64,000 nt of DNA. It comes from an uncultured Acetatifactor sp. Lineage in GTDB: Bacteria > Bacillota > Clostridia > Lachnospirales > Lachnospiraceae. The notes under the pieces were generated by a model. That model did not search any database, was not told the origin of the DNA, and was given only the letters and a program-made list of their open reading frames with translations. Each line of letters opens with the position of its first letter. Within the stretch, counting starts at the first letter, position 1. Where the stretch lies: assembly GCF_910585425.1 (NCBI RefSeq), contig NZ_CAJUCP010000025.1, positions 4,915-68,914 on the forward strand, given 5' to 3'. The translations under genes and the position numbers were made by a program. Of the stretch, positions 31,119-40,104 are shown piece after piece.

Positions 31119-32300
31119 TTATCTGTCTCCGCGCTCCCCGCGCAGCTTCTCCAGGAAATGTCCGAGCCTCTCCATGGCAGTCCGCAGGTTCTCCAGGGAT
31201 GCGGCGTAGGAGATGCGCAGATACCCCTCCCCGCAGTCGCCGAAGGCAGTCCCCGGCACCACGGCCACGCCCTCCTCCTTCAGGAACCGCATGGCGAAGT
31301 CGTCGCTGCTCATGCCGAACTCCCTGATGCAGGGGAAGATGTAGAAGGCCCCGTAGGGCTCGAAGCAGGGCAGCCCCATCTCCCGGAAGGCATGCACCAG
31401 GAAGCGCCGTCTCTGGTTGTAGGCCGTGCACATCTCGGCCACGTCTCTGTCGCCGTTCCTCAGGGCCTCCACAGCCGCGTACTGGCTGGTGGTGGGCGCG
31501 CACATGATGGCGTACTGGTGGATTTTGGTCATCTGCTCTATGATGGCCTGCGGCCCGCAGGCGTAGCCCAGCCGCCAGCCGGTCATGGCGAAGGCCTTGG
31601 AGAAGCCGTTGATCAGTATGGTGCGCTCCTTCATGCCCGGCAGTTGGGCGATGGAGACATGCTTCTCCTTGTAGGAAAGCTCCGCGTAGATCTCATCGGA
31701 CATGACATAGATGTCATGTTTCAGGATGACCTCCGCGATGGCCTCCAGATCCTTCCTCTCCATGATAGCCCCGGTGGGATTGTTGGGGAAGGGCAGCACC
31801 AGAATCTTGGTCCTGTCGGTGATGGCCTCCTCCAGCTCCGCGGCGGTGAGCCTGAACTCGTTCTCCTCCTTCAGGTCGATGATCACGGGCTTTGCTCCGG
31901 CCATCACGGCACAGGGCTCGTAGGACACGAAGCTGGGCTGCGGGATCAGCACCTCGTCCCCGGGATTGATCATGGCCCGGAAGCCGATGTCGATGGCTTC
32001 GGATCCGCCCACGGTAATCAGGATCTCCTCCATGGGATGCTCATAGCGGATTCCCTGCTTCCTGTACAGATATTCCGCAATCTCCTCCCGCAGCTCCTTC
32101 AGGCCTGCGTTGGAGGTATAGAAAGTCTTCCCCTTCTCCAGGGAATAGATGCCCTCGTCCCGGATGTGCCAGGGAGTGTCGAAGTCGGGCTCGCCTACCC
32201 CCAGGGAAATGGTATCCTTCATCTCCTGGGCGATGTCGAAGAATTTCCGGATGCCCGACGGCTTGATTTCTACGATTCTGTCTGCTAACGGATTTCTCAT
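31119..32300 (-). CDS. PLP-dependent aminotransferase (class I/II, PatA/AraT-like)
   Basis: 393 residues, fold-type I. PLP contacts: FPNNPTGAIM (~177), Tyr/Asp in MSDEIYAELSY (~206), Schiff-base Lys in NGFSKAFAMTGWRLGY (~240), substrate Arg in YLRISYAAS (~370). Such enzymes transaminate aromatic amino acids or diaminopimelate-pathway intermediates. Start overlaps the Lrp regulator stop by 4 nt, suggesting that regulator controls it. Confidence 0.92.
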   Translation of the reverse strand: MRNPLADRIVEIKPSGIRKFFDIAQEMKDTISLGVGEPDFDTPWHIRDEGIYSLEKGKTFYTSNAGLKELREEIAEYLYRKQGIRYEHPMEEILITVGGSEAIDIGFRAMINPGDEVLIPQPSFVSYEPCAVMAGAKPVIIDLKEENEFRLTAAELEEAITDRTKILVLPFPNNPTGAIMERKDLEAIAEVILKHDIYVMSDEIYAELSYKEKHVSIAQLPGMKERTILINGFSKAFAMTGWRLGYACGPQAIIEQMTKIHQYAIMCAPTTSQYAAVEALRNGDRDVAEMCTAYNQRRRFLVHAFREMGLPCFEPYGAFYIFPCIREFGMSSDDFAMRFLKEEGVAVVPGTAFGDCGEGYLRISYAASLENLRTAMERLGHFLEKLRGERGDR

Positions 32301-32779
32301 GGGGTGATCATCTGCCTTTCGTCTTCTTTTTTCCTGGAAAGCACCGTGCCGTGGTCCTTGTATTTCTTCAGGATGAAATGCGTGGCCGTGCTGATGACGG
32401 ACTCCAGGGCGGAGAGCTTTTCCGACACGAAGGAGGACACCTCCCGCAGGGTCTTCCCCTCCAGGATGATCATCAGGTCGTAGCCCCCGGACATCAGGTA
32501 CACGCTCTGGACTTCCGGGTACTGGTAGATGCGCTCCGCGATGCTGTCGAAGCCCTGTCCTCTCTGGGGCGTCACCCGCACCTCGATCAGCGCGGACACC
32601 TTCTCCCGGGAAGTCTTCTCCCAGTCGATCATGGTGTGGTATCCGCAGATGATGCCCTCCTGTTCCAGGGTGGACAGCTCGCTTACCACTTCCGCCTCCC
32701 CGGCCCCCAGGAGCACTGCCAGCTCCCCTAAGTCGATCCGGCTGTTCTTCTCAATCAATGCCAACAATTCTTCTCTCAT
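32297..32779 (-). CDS. Lrp/AsnC family regulator
   Basis: 160 residues from ATG 32779. HTH ~1-55 (LLALIEKNSRIDLGELAVLL...), then RAM/Lrp effector domain with VSALIEVRVTP and VQSVYLMSGGYDLMIILEG. Amino-acid-responsive regulator translationally coupled to the aminotransferase gene. A long open frame upstream in the same phase is not coding. Confidence 0.9.
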   Translation of the reverse strand: MREELLALIEKNSRIDLGELAVLLGAGEAEVVSELSTLEQEGIICGYHTMIDWEKTSREKVSALIEVRVTPQRGQGFDSIAERIYQYPEVQSVYLMSGGYDLMIILEGKTLREVSSFVSEKLSALESVISTATHFILKKYKDHGTVLSRKKEDERQMITP

Positions 32780-32805
32780 TTCCTGTCCCTCTCTTTTCCA
32801 ATTTT

Positions 32806-33903
32806 TCACCCGGGTTCCGGCATCTGATATACGGCGTCCCTCCGGGGTCTGTCCAGGTAGCGGATTTCCTCCCCGCATCTCAGTATCCGGCTTCTGCCCC
32901 CGGTCAGCTTCCCGATCACTGTGGCCGGGATATGGGCCGCCTCCAGCGCCGCCGCAAGCCCATGCCCGTCCCGGGCCGTCATGACCAGGCACCCGCCGCA
33001 GAGCAGCTCGTAGGGGTTCGCCCCGCAGCACTCGCATACCTCCACGGTCTCCTGGCGCAGGGGAATGCCGCGCAGATCCGCCTCCAGCCCCAGGCCAGCG
33101 CCCTCCGCCAACTCCCAGAGGGCTCCCAGTATGCCGCCCTCCGAGGCATCGTGCATGGCGCAGACGCCGTGCTCCCTCGCCATCCGGGCCTCCGGCAGCA
33201 CGGACAGATACCGCCCGAAGCCCGCCGCTTCCTCCACCAGCCAGGCGGGATAGCGCGCCAGCAGCTTCTCCCGGAAGCGCCGCGCCAGCAGGGCGGTGCC
33301 CTGGAGGCCGATCCATTTGCTCAGGACGATGTCCTGTCCCGGGGCAGCGGCTCCCGGCCCGTGGCCCTCTCCCCGGGCTGCCGCGCCGTATCCCGTCACC
33401 ACCGCCAGCGGCCCGGCTGCCGCCGCTGTCACCCTTGTCTGGCCTCCGATTATTTCCATATGTAATTCCGCGCATTTCTCCTGCGCCTGAACCATGAGCG
33501 CCCGGACCTGGGGCTCCTCCACGGTCTCCGGCAGGAGCAATGCCACCGTCGCTGCCACCGGCTCCGCGCCGCCTGCCGCCAGGTTGTTGGCGCATTTCAC
33601 AATCAAATCTGCCATGGACATGGCCGCTTCTTCGTGTCGGGGCCCGCGGGGCTCTTCGCCGGGCTGCTTCTCTCCCTGGGTCGCGTCTCCCGCCCGCCTT
33701 CCGGCCCGGGAAGCGGCAGATGTCCGGTCCAGGGCCACCACAGCCTCCTGCACGCAGACAGCCACGGCAACCTCCGGCCGGAATGAGAAGATGGCGCAGT
33801 CTTCTCCAAATCCTGCGCCATTCAACACTTCCTCTCTATTTCTCCGGATCTGTCCGAAGACAGAACGCTTCATGGCATTTACCGGCAGTTTTCCTGTCTT
33901 CAT
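32806..33903 (-). CDS. AIR synthase/PurM-like protein (HypE-like)
   Basis: 365 residues from ATG 33903 (GGAG seven bases upstream); an ATG at 33957 overlaps the VanW stop. The start MKTGKLPVNAMKRSVFGQIR, GEDCAIF, the MSMADLIVKCANNLAAGGAEP segment (glycine loop) and MHDASEGGILGALWELAEG follow the PurM ATP-binding fold. A Gly/Arg-rich insert lies at ~75-95. Annotated in relatives as hydrogenase-maturation-like; actual substrate unknown, as no hydrogenase genes are nearby. Confidence 0.82.
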   Translation of the reverse strand: MKTGKLPVNAMKRSVFGQIRRNREEVLNGAGFGEDCAIFSFRPEVAVAVCVQEAVVALDRTSAASRAGRRAGDATQGEKQPGEEPRGPRHEEAAMSMADLIVKCANNLAAGGAEPVAATVALLLPETVEEPQVRALMVQAQEKCAELHMEIIGGQTRVTAAAAGPLAVVTGYGAAARGEGHGPGAAAPGQDIVLSKWIGLQGTALLARRFREKLLARYPAWLVEEAAGFGRYLSVLPEARMAREHGVCAMHDASEGGILGALWELAEGAGLGLEADLRGIPLRQETVEVCECCGANPYELLCGGCLVMTARDGHGLAAALEAAHIPATVIGKLTGGRSRILRCGEEIRYLDRPRRDAVYQMPEPG

Positions 33904-33953
33904 CCCAATGCTCCGCGCCGTCTCATGTCCGCCCGGATCGGGGCCCGGGAAGC

Positions 33954-35432
33954 TCATTGCGCCCCTTCCGCGGCTGGATCTGCCGGCGGAGGCGGCACGA
34001 GGATCGCCAATACATTTCCTACATGCTCTATGCTTCCTGTGCCGATGGCCGCCATGATTTCCTCATAGGCTACGGGGTCTTCCGTGGAGACTCCCACCAC
34101 GGCGCCCCTGGGCACCATACGATAGCTGCTGCTGTTTATCTTCTCCCGGCTGGTCTCCTGCCCGTTCTCCGTGACAATCTTCCACAGTTCCGCCCGGTAT
34201 CCTACATGGAGATTATTGTCCACCGCGATATAGCCCAGGGGCAGCGCGGGGTCTGCGGTGATCAGGTCCGCGGGAGGGTTGATGACCTCCAGCACCTGGC
34301 TCTCATAGCGGACTTCCCGGCCGGGATCCCTGTACTCCTCCCCATAGATGGTGAAGGTCAACTGTTTTCCCTCGGTGCGCCCCTCGATGTAGATCGGGCA
34401 GTCCAGATTGTTCTTGAACCGGAAATCCTTGTCCGCGCTCTCCGCAATGGCCGCGTCCGCGGAAGGGTCCACATAGGTCACGATCATGGAGTGGTTCGAC
34501 CGCTCGGTGACCTCCAGCTCCGACAGCAGGACGGTATTGTACAGCGTGGTGGATACCTGGCAGATGCCGCCTCCCATGCTGTCCACCACCTGGTTGTTCA
34601 TGAAGGATCCCGCCATATAGTATCCGTTCTCCGCGGTGAAGGGCGTCACGCAGTCCAGCATGGAGAACTCGTCCCCGGGATACAGGACCGTGCCATTGAT
34701 CAGGTTGCAGCCGTTGGAGATGTTCTCGCTCCGGTTGAAGTTGGAGGAGCCGTAGGAGGTAGTGAACGTGCCCAGCACGTCCTTCACCCTGGCAAGCTCC
34801 TCGGCGCTGCCCCTGGGCTGGGTCACCTCCACCACCAGAGGGATGCTACAGGGCTGGCAGTCCCATCCGCCGGACAAAAGCTCATGCACCTTGTCGAAGG
34901 AGGCCTCCACATTCAGGGCGTACCCGGTGTCTCCGCCCACCACCCGGAACTGTCCGTCCTCCCGGACCAGAGTGGCGTCCACCGCCTTCTGATCGTACTT
35001 GGCGCACTCCTCGATCAGGATGTCCGTAAGCCCCTGGAAATCAAAGGACAGCTCCAGCGGGTAGACCAGGTTCTCCCGCTCCAGGTCCTTGAGTATCTTG
35101 TATCGCTCTATCACGTTCCCGTGGATCCCCACCTCCAGGGCCTCGGTGATGACCTCCTGATTGGACCAGGAGATCCCCAGCTCCCCTGCGCTCACGGGCA
35201 CTTCCCTGTCCTCCGCGTAGAGCAGCGTGATCTCCACCTCCCGCAGGGTCTCCACATAGGCCTCCACGGCCTGCGCCGCCTCCTGGGCGGTCATGCCGGA
35301 GAGATCCACCTCCCCCACGAAAATCCCGTTCTTGATGGCGTCTCCCTCCTTTGCCGCCGCGGTCATGCCCCACAGCAGCACACTGGCCAGGAGACAGGCC
35401 AGAAAGCAGCCTTTCCTTATCCATTTTCCCAT
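33954..35432 (-). CDS. VanW family exported protein
   Basis: 492 residues from ATG 35432 (AGAGG nine bases upstream). Signal/TM ~5-25. Peptidoglycan-binding_4-type repeats ~30-220 (VGEVDLSGMTAQEAAQAVEA). VanW domain ~235-370 with SSNFNRSENISNGCNLINGT, YPGDEFSM and GGGICQVSTTLYN, whose Cys and Gly residues are hallmark. Pro-rich C-terminus. Probably acts at the cell wall outside the membrane; enzymatic role unproven. Confidence 0.9.
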   Translation of the reverse strand: MGKWIRKGCFLACLLASVLLWGMTAAAKEGDAIKNGIFVGEVDLSGMTAQEAAQAVEAYVETLREVEITLLYAEDREVPVSAGELGISWSNQEVITEALEVGIHGNVIERYKILKDLERENLVYPLELSFDFQGLTDILIEECAKYDQKAVDATLVREDGQFRVVGGDTGYALNVEASFDKVHELLSGGWDCQPCSIPLVVEVTQPRGSAEELARVKDVLGTFTTSYGSSNFNRSENISNGCNLINGTVLYPGDEFSMLDCVTPFTAENGYYMAGSFMNNQVVDSMGGGICQVSTTLYNTVLLSELEVTERSNHSMIVTYVDPSADAAIAESADKDFRFKNNLDCPIYIEGRTEGKQLTFTIYGEEYRDPGREVRYESQVLEVINPPADLITADPALPLGYIAVDNNLHVGYRAELWKIVTENGQETSREKINSSSYRMVPRGAVVGVSTEDPVAYEEIMAAIGTGSIEHVGNVLAILVPPPPADPAAEGAQ

Positions 35433-35463
35433 AGTCTGCATCCTCTCTGATTCTGTTGTTGAA

Positions 35464-35571
35464 TTAATAGATAAAATATGTTACAGTGGAGGCAACCATC
35501 GCTATCACCAGCAAAATGACGATGACCGCGGAGATGCGCTGCGTCCTTTTTTTGTTGTTCATATTGAACAT
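35464..35571 (-). CDS. 35-residue single-pass membrane protein
   Basis: Starts MFNMNNKKRTQRISAVIVIL with AGGAG five bases upstream and ends in one TM helix. It resembles the tiny stressosome-associated (Prli42-like) membrane proteins of Firmicutes by size and layout only. Lies 32 nt upstream of the VanW gene in the same orientation. Confidence 0.6.
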   Translation of the reverse strand: MFNMNNKKRTQRISAVIVILLVIAMVASTVTYFIY

Positions 35572-35636
35572 GGCGGCTCCTGTCTGCCCTCCGGATGCCC
35601 TGACGTCCCTGCGGCACCTCTGTGGCGAATACTATC

Positions 35637-35659
35637 GGGAACTGTCTGCAGACAGTCCC
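35637..35659. promoter_or_regulatory. 16-bp perfect palindrome
   Basis: ACTGTCTGCAGACAGT at 35641-35656, extended by GGG/CCC flanks, 18 bp before the 35677 gene and between divergent genes. Likely an operator or a short terminator stem. Confidence 0.6.
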
Positions 35660-35676
35660 TTATGAAAGGATTATAT

Positions 35677-36306
35677 ATGAATATCGGTTTTTTGGCAAGT
35701 TTTATTACCTTTTCCCTGTTGGTTTCTTATAATATAAAAAAACAGGCCCGCAGGGGCCGTCGCAATGAGAAGAATTTCTGGGCCAGGGAGGCCCAGGCCA
35801 ATTCCGTCCGGCGCAAGCCGCTGGACGGGCTGAACTATGTCAAGATCCCCCTGGAGCGCTTCCCCACCCATGTGCTGAATGAGAATCCGGAGGTGCTGGA
35901 GTGCATCGGCATCATGGAATCCCTCACCCCCCTGAAGATCGTCAATCTCACAGGCTGGACCAACACGGAGCTGAAGCTGGAATACGGCGCCGCCAACATC
36001 ACGGCCCTGTCGGAGTACGACCAGAACTATACCCTGCTGGCCCGCACCCTGCAGAAGTGGGCGGACGCGTTGCTGGAGGCGGGTCATGACGACGAAGCCG
36101 TCGTCCTCATGGACTTCGCTGTCAGCACCCATACGGACATCAGCCGCACCTACTGTCAGCTTGCGGATTACTGGGCCGCCCGGGGCAGAGGGGACAAAAT
36201 CGAAGAGATGATGCGCATCGCGGAGGGGCTGCGCTCCGCCAACAAGGGCGCTATCCTGCGCCACCTGAAGCAGAGCCTGGACGGCATTGTGGGCGTATTG
36301 TGGTGA
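35677..36306 (+). CDS. Hypothetical protein with N-terminal TM helix
   Basis: 209 residues. TM helix ~5-22, then a basic stretch (KKQARRGRRNEKNFWAREAQ) and a helical cytoplasmic domain with tetratricopeptide-like pairs (ARTLQKWADALLEAGHDDEA, YCQLADYWAARGRGDKIEEM). ATG preceded by AAAGGA. Conserved style in Lachnospiraceae but no function recognised. Confidence 0.75.
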   Translation: MNIGFLASFITFSLLVSYNIKKQARRGRRNEKNFWAREAQANSVRRKPLDGLNYVKIPLERFPTHVLNENPEVLECIGIMESLTPLKIVNLTGWTNTELKLEYGAANITALSEYDQNYTLLARTLQKWADALLEAGHDDEAVVLMDFAVSTHTDISRTYCQLADYWAARGRGDKIEEMMRIAEGLRSANKGAILRHLKQSLDGIVGVLW

Positions 36307-36359
36307 TGCCGGAAGCTTACTTCGGCGCTGTCCGCCGCTGTCTGCGTCTGCTATGCCTC

Positions 36360-36556
36360 GCCGTCTTCTATCCGCTGTTCATCGCTGTCTTCTGTCCGCC
36401 GTCCATCGCTGTCTTCTGTCCGCTGTCCGTCGCTGTCTTCTTGCCGCCGTCCATCGCTGTCTTCTGTCCGCCGTCCATCGCTGTCTTCTGTCCGCTGTCC
36501 GCCGTTGTCTTCTTGCCGCCGTCCATCGCTGTCTTCTGTCCGCTGTCCGCCGCTGA
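36360..36556. repeat. Intergenic ~30-bp tandem repeats
   Basis: Six to seven imperfect copies of CATCGCTGTCTTCTGTCCGC(TGTCCGTCG) fill the space between two convergent genes (36306 and 36603). All frames read as simple sequence, so it is probably noncoding and may vary in copy number. Confidence 0.85.
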
Positions 36557-36602
36557 CAGGCCGCAGCGGCTCGGCGCCCGGTCCGAACTGCCGGGGCGGG
36601 CC

Positions 36603-37685
36603 TCAGTGGTCGTACTCACTCTCGTACTCCAGGATGGCCCCTGTGGCGGCATCTATGGTATATTCGTACTCAATCCGGTCGTGATAGAACTCGATTTCGT
36701 ACTCGGAGCGGCCGTGCTCCAGCTCCAGCTCCGCTTTCGTGAAGAATGCTTCCTCCTTCGACAGGCCCGCGTGCGCTGCCGCTATTTCCTTTGCGCTCTC
36801 CACGCCGATGCCTGCGTCTATGGCCTGTCCCGGGGATTCGTTGGGCCTGAGCAGCTCTGCGCTTTTGTCCAGGACGGCTCCTGTGGCCGCGTCGATTTCA
36901 TAGTCGTATTCCGTATCGGCTGTCAGGAATTCGATGTCGTACACCGCTATGCCATCGTCCCAGTCCAGCTTCTCCTTCGTAAAGGTCACGTCGCTCTCCG
37001 CCAGCCCCGCGTCCGCCAGGGCTGCCGCCTTGGCGGCGTCAATGGTCTCCACCGCCCCGGCTGGCCGGGACTGCGGATTCGTCTGCCCTGCTGTCGGGGG
37101 CTGCTGCCCTGACGCTTCCGGCCGGTCTCCCTCCGACTGGGACTGCTGCCCTGACGCTTCCGGCCGGTCTCCCTCCGACTGGGACTGCTGCCCTGACGCT
37201 TCCGGCTGGCCTCCCTCCGGCTGGGGCTGGCCTTCTGCTGTGCCAGGCTGCTGCCCGCTGGGTTCCGACTGCCCGTTTTCGGCATCCAGCTGCCCCTTAC
37301 CTGTCTGCCCCTGGCTTGAGGACGCTGTCGCGCCCTCCGTACCCAGGGCATGGATGCTCACGCCCCTGACCTCCCCGGTGGCCGCATCGATTTCATATTC
37401 ATAGACATGTGTTTCCGAGACGAATTCAATCTCATAACAATTCCTGCCGCCGTCCCGCTGCAGCTCCTGTCTGGTCAGGGTGACATCCGCGAGCGCCAGC
37501 CCCGCATCCGACAGCGCATGTTCCATGGCTTCGCTCCTGTCCATGACGCGGCTTCTGCCTCCGCCCCAGGCTACGATGGCAATCGCCGCCGCTGCCAGGA
37601 TGGCCACTGCCGCCGCAATCGGCAGGACTATGCTCCGGCTCCCTTTGTTCCTCTCCTGCTTTTCCCTTTTTTCCAAGTCTTCCAT
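36603..37685 (-). CDS. Membrane-anchored protein with three PepSY-type domains
   Basis: 360 residues. Cytoplasmic Lys-rich start, TM ~20-40, PepSY-like domains at ~50-110, ~215-280 and ~290-358. Each ends in a Y-x-YEIDAATG motif. A Gly/Gln/Pro/Ser linker ~115-210 joins the first two and is encoded by 42-nt repeats. PepSY domains often inhibit or chaperone proteases in the envelope. Acidic overall, which may suit cation binding. Confidence 0.85.
   Translation of the reverse strand: MEDLEKREKQERNKGSRSIVLPIAAAVAILAAAAIAIVAWGGGRSRVMDRSEAMEHALSDAGLALADVTLTRQELQRDGGRNCYEIEFVSETHVYEYEIDAATGEVRGVSIHALGTEGATASSSQGQTGKGQLDAENGQSEPSGQQPGTAEGQPQPEGGQPEASGQQSQSEGDRPEASGQQSQSEGDRPEASGQQPPTAGQTNPQSRPAGAVETIDAAKAAALADAGLAESDVTFTKEKLDWDDGIAVYDIEFLTADTEYDYEIDAATGAVLDKSAELLRPNESPGQAIDAGIGVESAKEIAAAHAGLSKEEAFFTKAELELEHGRSEYEIEFYHDRIEYEYTIDAATGAILEYESEYDH
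37101..37226. repeat. 42-nt tandem repeat in the PepSY linker
   Basis: Three in-frame units (37101, 37143, 37185) coding GDRPEASGQQSQSE; the first two are identical and the third is diverged. Confidence 0.85.
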
Positions 37686-37896
37686 ATCAGCATGCTCCTT
37701 TTCCTGCTTTCAGTCAATGCCGTGCCCTCTCCTGCGCTGTCAGCCTTACCGCATCCGCCGGGGAATCGGTCATGGTATCTCTCCATCTCCCCGCGTCCTC
37801 CCGGCGGTTAGTCTATGCTTACTTTAATTATATGTCCATAGCGGCATATTTGCAACCGTATTTTTTCGGCCTTATCCGCCTTTATCCGATTCAACT

Positions 37897-40104
37897 CTAT
37901 AAATCGGTACAGCAGCCCGTTGCACTGTCCAGTCCGCCATGAATCGGCCGGGCCAGGGCCTCATGGTTCAGAGGGCTGCGGCTTCGGTAATCGAACAGCA
38001 CAAACGTATGCCCCATGCTTTCCCCGGCCCCGAAAGCGCCGTAGCCCGCCGCCATCCGGTCAATGTCCCACACCGGATAGGCGAAGGGCTCCAGATGGGT
38101 CATCCTGCCAAGCTGTCTGCTGTCGAAGCCCTCATAGTCCGGCAGGTATCTCCGCCTCTGCTCCTCTTCCCTGTAAAAGCTTCTCGCCGCCTCCTTCCAG
38201 GCGGAAATGTCCGGGGCAAATCCAGGCCTGCTCTTTGCGTTCTCCCTCAGATACAGGTCATAGGTCAAAAGCTCCCTGTACACCTCCCGCCGCCGCGGGT
38301 CCCGCCTCCCGGCAAAGTCCAGCAGCACCTGATACCGGCTGGCACGGGCCGGGCTCATGGCCAGATGCCCCTCCACCCTGTAGAAGTCCGCCAGGGCCTC
38401 GTACATGGCAAAGGGGCCGGGAAATGCATTCTCCAGAAAGTTCAGGGTATGGACGAACTGGCCGCTGTTGTAGTAGAGCTCCACCATCTCCTCAACGCCC
38501 TTCAGCCGCAGCACCTCCTCGTAGGACAGCCAGTCCGTGCACAGCACCTCGTAAGGGGGCTGCTCCAGGTAACGGATGCCGTATTCCTGCGCCCGCTCCC
38601 ACATCTCGGAGCCCTTCAGCACCTTCAGGAAGCCCAGCTGCAGCTGATGGGGGCGCAGCCGGTAGACCCAGTCGAAGGATTTCCCGAAGCTCTCATAGCC
38701 CTCATAGGGGAGCCCGGCTATCAGGTCCAGGTGCAGGTGCACGTTCCCGCCCCGGCGGATGGCTGCCACCGCGCTTTCCAGCCTTTTGATATCCATGGTC
38801 CGCCGGATGGCCTCCAGGGTCCTGGGGTTCACCGTCTGGACCCCGATCTCCATCTGCGCCAGCCCCGGGCGGAAGCGGCTCAGCAGCTCTATCTCCTCCT
38901 CCCGCAGGATGTCCGCGGAAATCTCGAAGTGGAAATTTGTGACACTATTGTCATGTTCCAGGAGATAGATCCAGACCGCCATGGCGTGGGCATGGCTGCA
39001 GTTGAAGGTGCGGTCTATGAATTTTACCTGCCTGACCCTGTGGTCCAGGAAAAACTGCAGCTCCTCCTCTACCAGGCCCATGTCCCGTATCCTCACCGCC
39101 TTGTCGATGGAGGAGAGGCAGTAGCTGCACCGGAACGGACAGCCTCTGCTGGTCTCGTAGTACAGGATCCGGTTCTCGAAGGGGGCCAGGTCATCGTACA
39201 GGAAGGGGATGGCGCTTAAGTCCGTCAGGGGGCGGCACGGGGTATAGCCTGTGGGGAGGCACAGGCCGGGGATGTCTGCAAGTCCCACGGCAGGGCCGGC
39301 TTTCCGGCGGCCCCTTCCCTCTTCTGCCGCACACGGGCATTCCGCCACGGCAGACCCTTCCGCTGCCCTATCCCTCGATTCCACGTCCACGCGCCCGGCC
39401 TCGGCCACAGGTTCCTCACCCCCGCGCCTGGCCTCGGCTACAGGTTCCTCCGCCTCGCGCCCGGCCCCGGCTACAGGTTCCTCGCCCCCACTCCCGGCCC
39501 CGGCTACAGGTTCCTCACCCTCGCTCCCGGCCCCGGCCACAGGTTCCTCGCCCCCACTCCCGGCCCCGGCTACAGGTTCCTCGCCCCCACTCCCGGCCTC
39601 GGCCGCAGGTTCCTCACCCTCGCTCCCGACCCCGGCCACGGGTTCCTCACCCTCGCTCCCGGCCCCAGTCACAGGTTCTTCACCCTCGCTCCCGGCTGCC
39701 CTCGCCCCCTTCACATAATAGTCCAGAAGCTCCCGGAAGGTAGCCTCGCCCTCGCCCACCATGATGCCCGCGACCTGCGGATACTCCCTCAATATGACAT
39801 CCGCGTCATATGAGACCTCCGGGCCGCCCAGCCAGACTGCCGCGTCCGGCAGGAGCTTGGGCAGCTCTCCAAGCAGTTCCCGCACCAGCCGCCAGTTCCA
39901 TATATAGCAGGAAAATCCCATGGCATCCGGCCTCCTGGCATAGATGTCCGCAAGAATCTCCGCCATGGGCTGGTTGATGGTATATTCCGCCAGCTCCACA
40001 TGCCGCCGCAGTTTTTCTCCCGCACAGGCCCGCAGGCTGTAGACGGCGGGGTTGGAATGGATATATTTTGCGTTTATTGCCACCAGCAAAAATTTAAAGC
40101 CCAC
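37897..40104 (-). CDS. B12-binding radical SAM protein (DUF4080 type) with a repeat-filled linker
   Basis: About 735 residues; GTG 40104 (AGAGG six bases upstream) or ATG 40119 are the likely starts. N-terminal cobalamin-binding domain ~1-125 (LLVAINAKYIHSNPAVYSL, AVWLGGPEVSYDAD). Low-complexity insert ~130-285 encoded by 33-nt repeats. Radical SAM core with CPFRCSYC (CxxxCxxC) near 335, and DUF4080-type C-terminus. Substrate unknown. Related enzymes do methylation or rearrangements with cobalamin. The linker length is unusual: relatives join the domains directly. Confidence 0.85.
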   Translation of the reverse strand: MGFKFLLVAINAKYIHSNPAVYSLRACAGEKLRRHVELAEYTINQPMAEILADIYARRPDAMGFSCYIWNWRLVRELLGELPKLLPDAAVWLGGPEVSYDADVILREYPQVAGIMVGEGEATFRELLDYYVKGARAAGSEGEEPVTGAGSEGEEPVAGVGSEGEEPAAEAGSGGEEPVAGAGSGGEEPVAGAGSEGEEPVAGAGSGGEEPVAGAGREAEEPVAEARRGGEEPVAEAGRVDVESRDRAAEGSAVAECPCAAEEGRGRRKAGPAVGLADIPGLCLPTGYTPCRPLTDLSAIPFLYDDLAPFENRILYYETSRGCPFRCSYCLSSIDKAVRIRDMGLVEEELQFFLDHRVRQVKFIDRTFNCSHAHAMAVWIYLLEHDNSVTNFHFEISADILREEEIELLSRFRPGLAQMEIGVQTVNPRTLEAIRRTMDIKRLESAVAAIRRGGNVHLHLDLIAGLPYEGYESFGKSFDWVYRLRPHQLQLGFLKVLKGSEMWERAQEYGIRYLEQPPYEVLCTDWLSYEEVLRLKGVEEMVELYYNSGQFVHTLNFLENAFPGPFAMYEALADFYRVEGHLAMSPARASRYQVLLDFAGRRDPRRREVYRELLTYDLYLRENAKSRPGFAPDISAWKEAARSFYREEEQRRRYLPDYEGFDSRQLGRMTHLEPFAYPVWDIDRMAAGYGAFGAGESMGHTFVLFDYRSRSPLNHEALARPIHGGLDSATGCCTDL
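39395..39705. repeat. 33-nt tandem repeats inside the radical SAM gene
   Basis: About nine copies of a unit containing GGCTACAGGTTCCTCGCCCC, coding GSEGEEPVAGA-like 11-mers, between the B12-binding and radical SAM domains. Confidence 0.9.

Noticed and set aside
30495..32288. 597-codon plus-strand frame opposite the lipoprotein and aminotransferase genes
   Set aside because: It spans two well-supported minus-strand genes and their junction and has no recognisable domain.
32780..33595. N-terminal extension of the Lrp-family gene by about 270 codons
   Set aside because: It is Gly/Arg/Ala-rich shadow of the PurM-like gene; the Lrp domain begins at a good ATG at 32779.
33540..35450. 636-codon plus-strand frame opposite VanW and PurM-like genes
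   Set aside because: Antisense composition and spans two genes of the other strand.
36287..37112. Repeat-containing plus-strand frames over the 30-bp array
   Set aside because: They read as simple Val/Phe/Cys repeats and then run antisense to the PepSY gene.
39395..39705. CRISPR array
   Set aside because: Repeats are contiguous, 33 nt, in frame within a gene and have no unique spacers.
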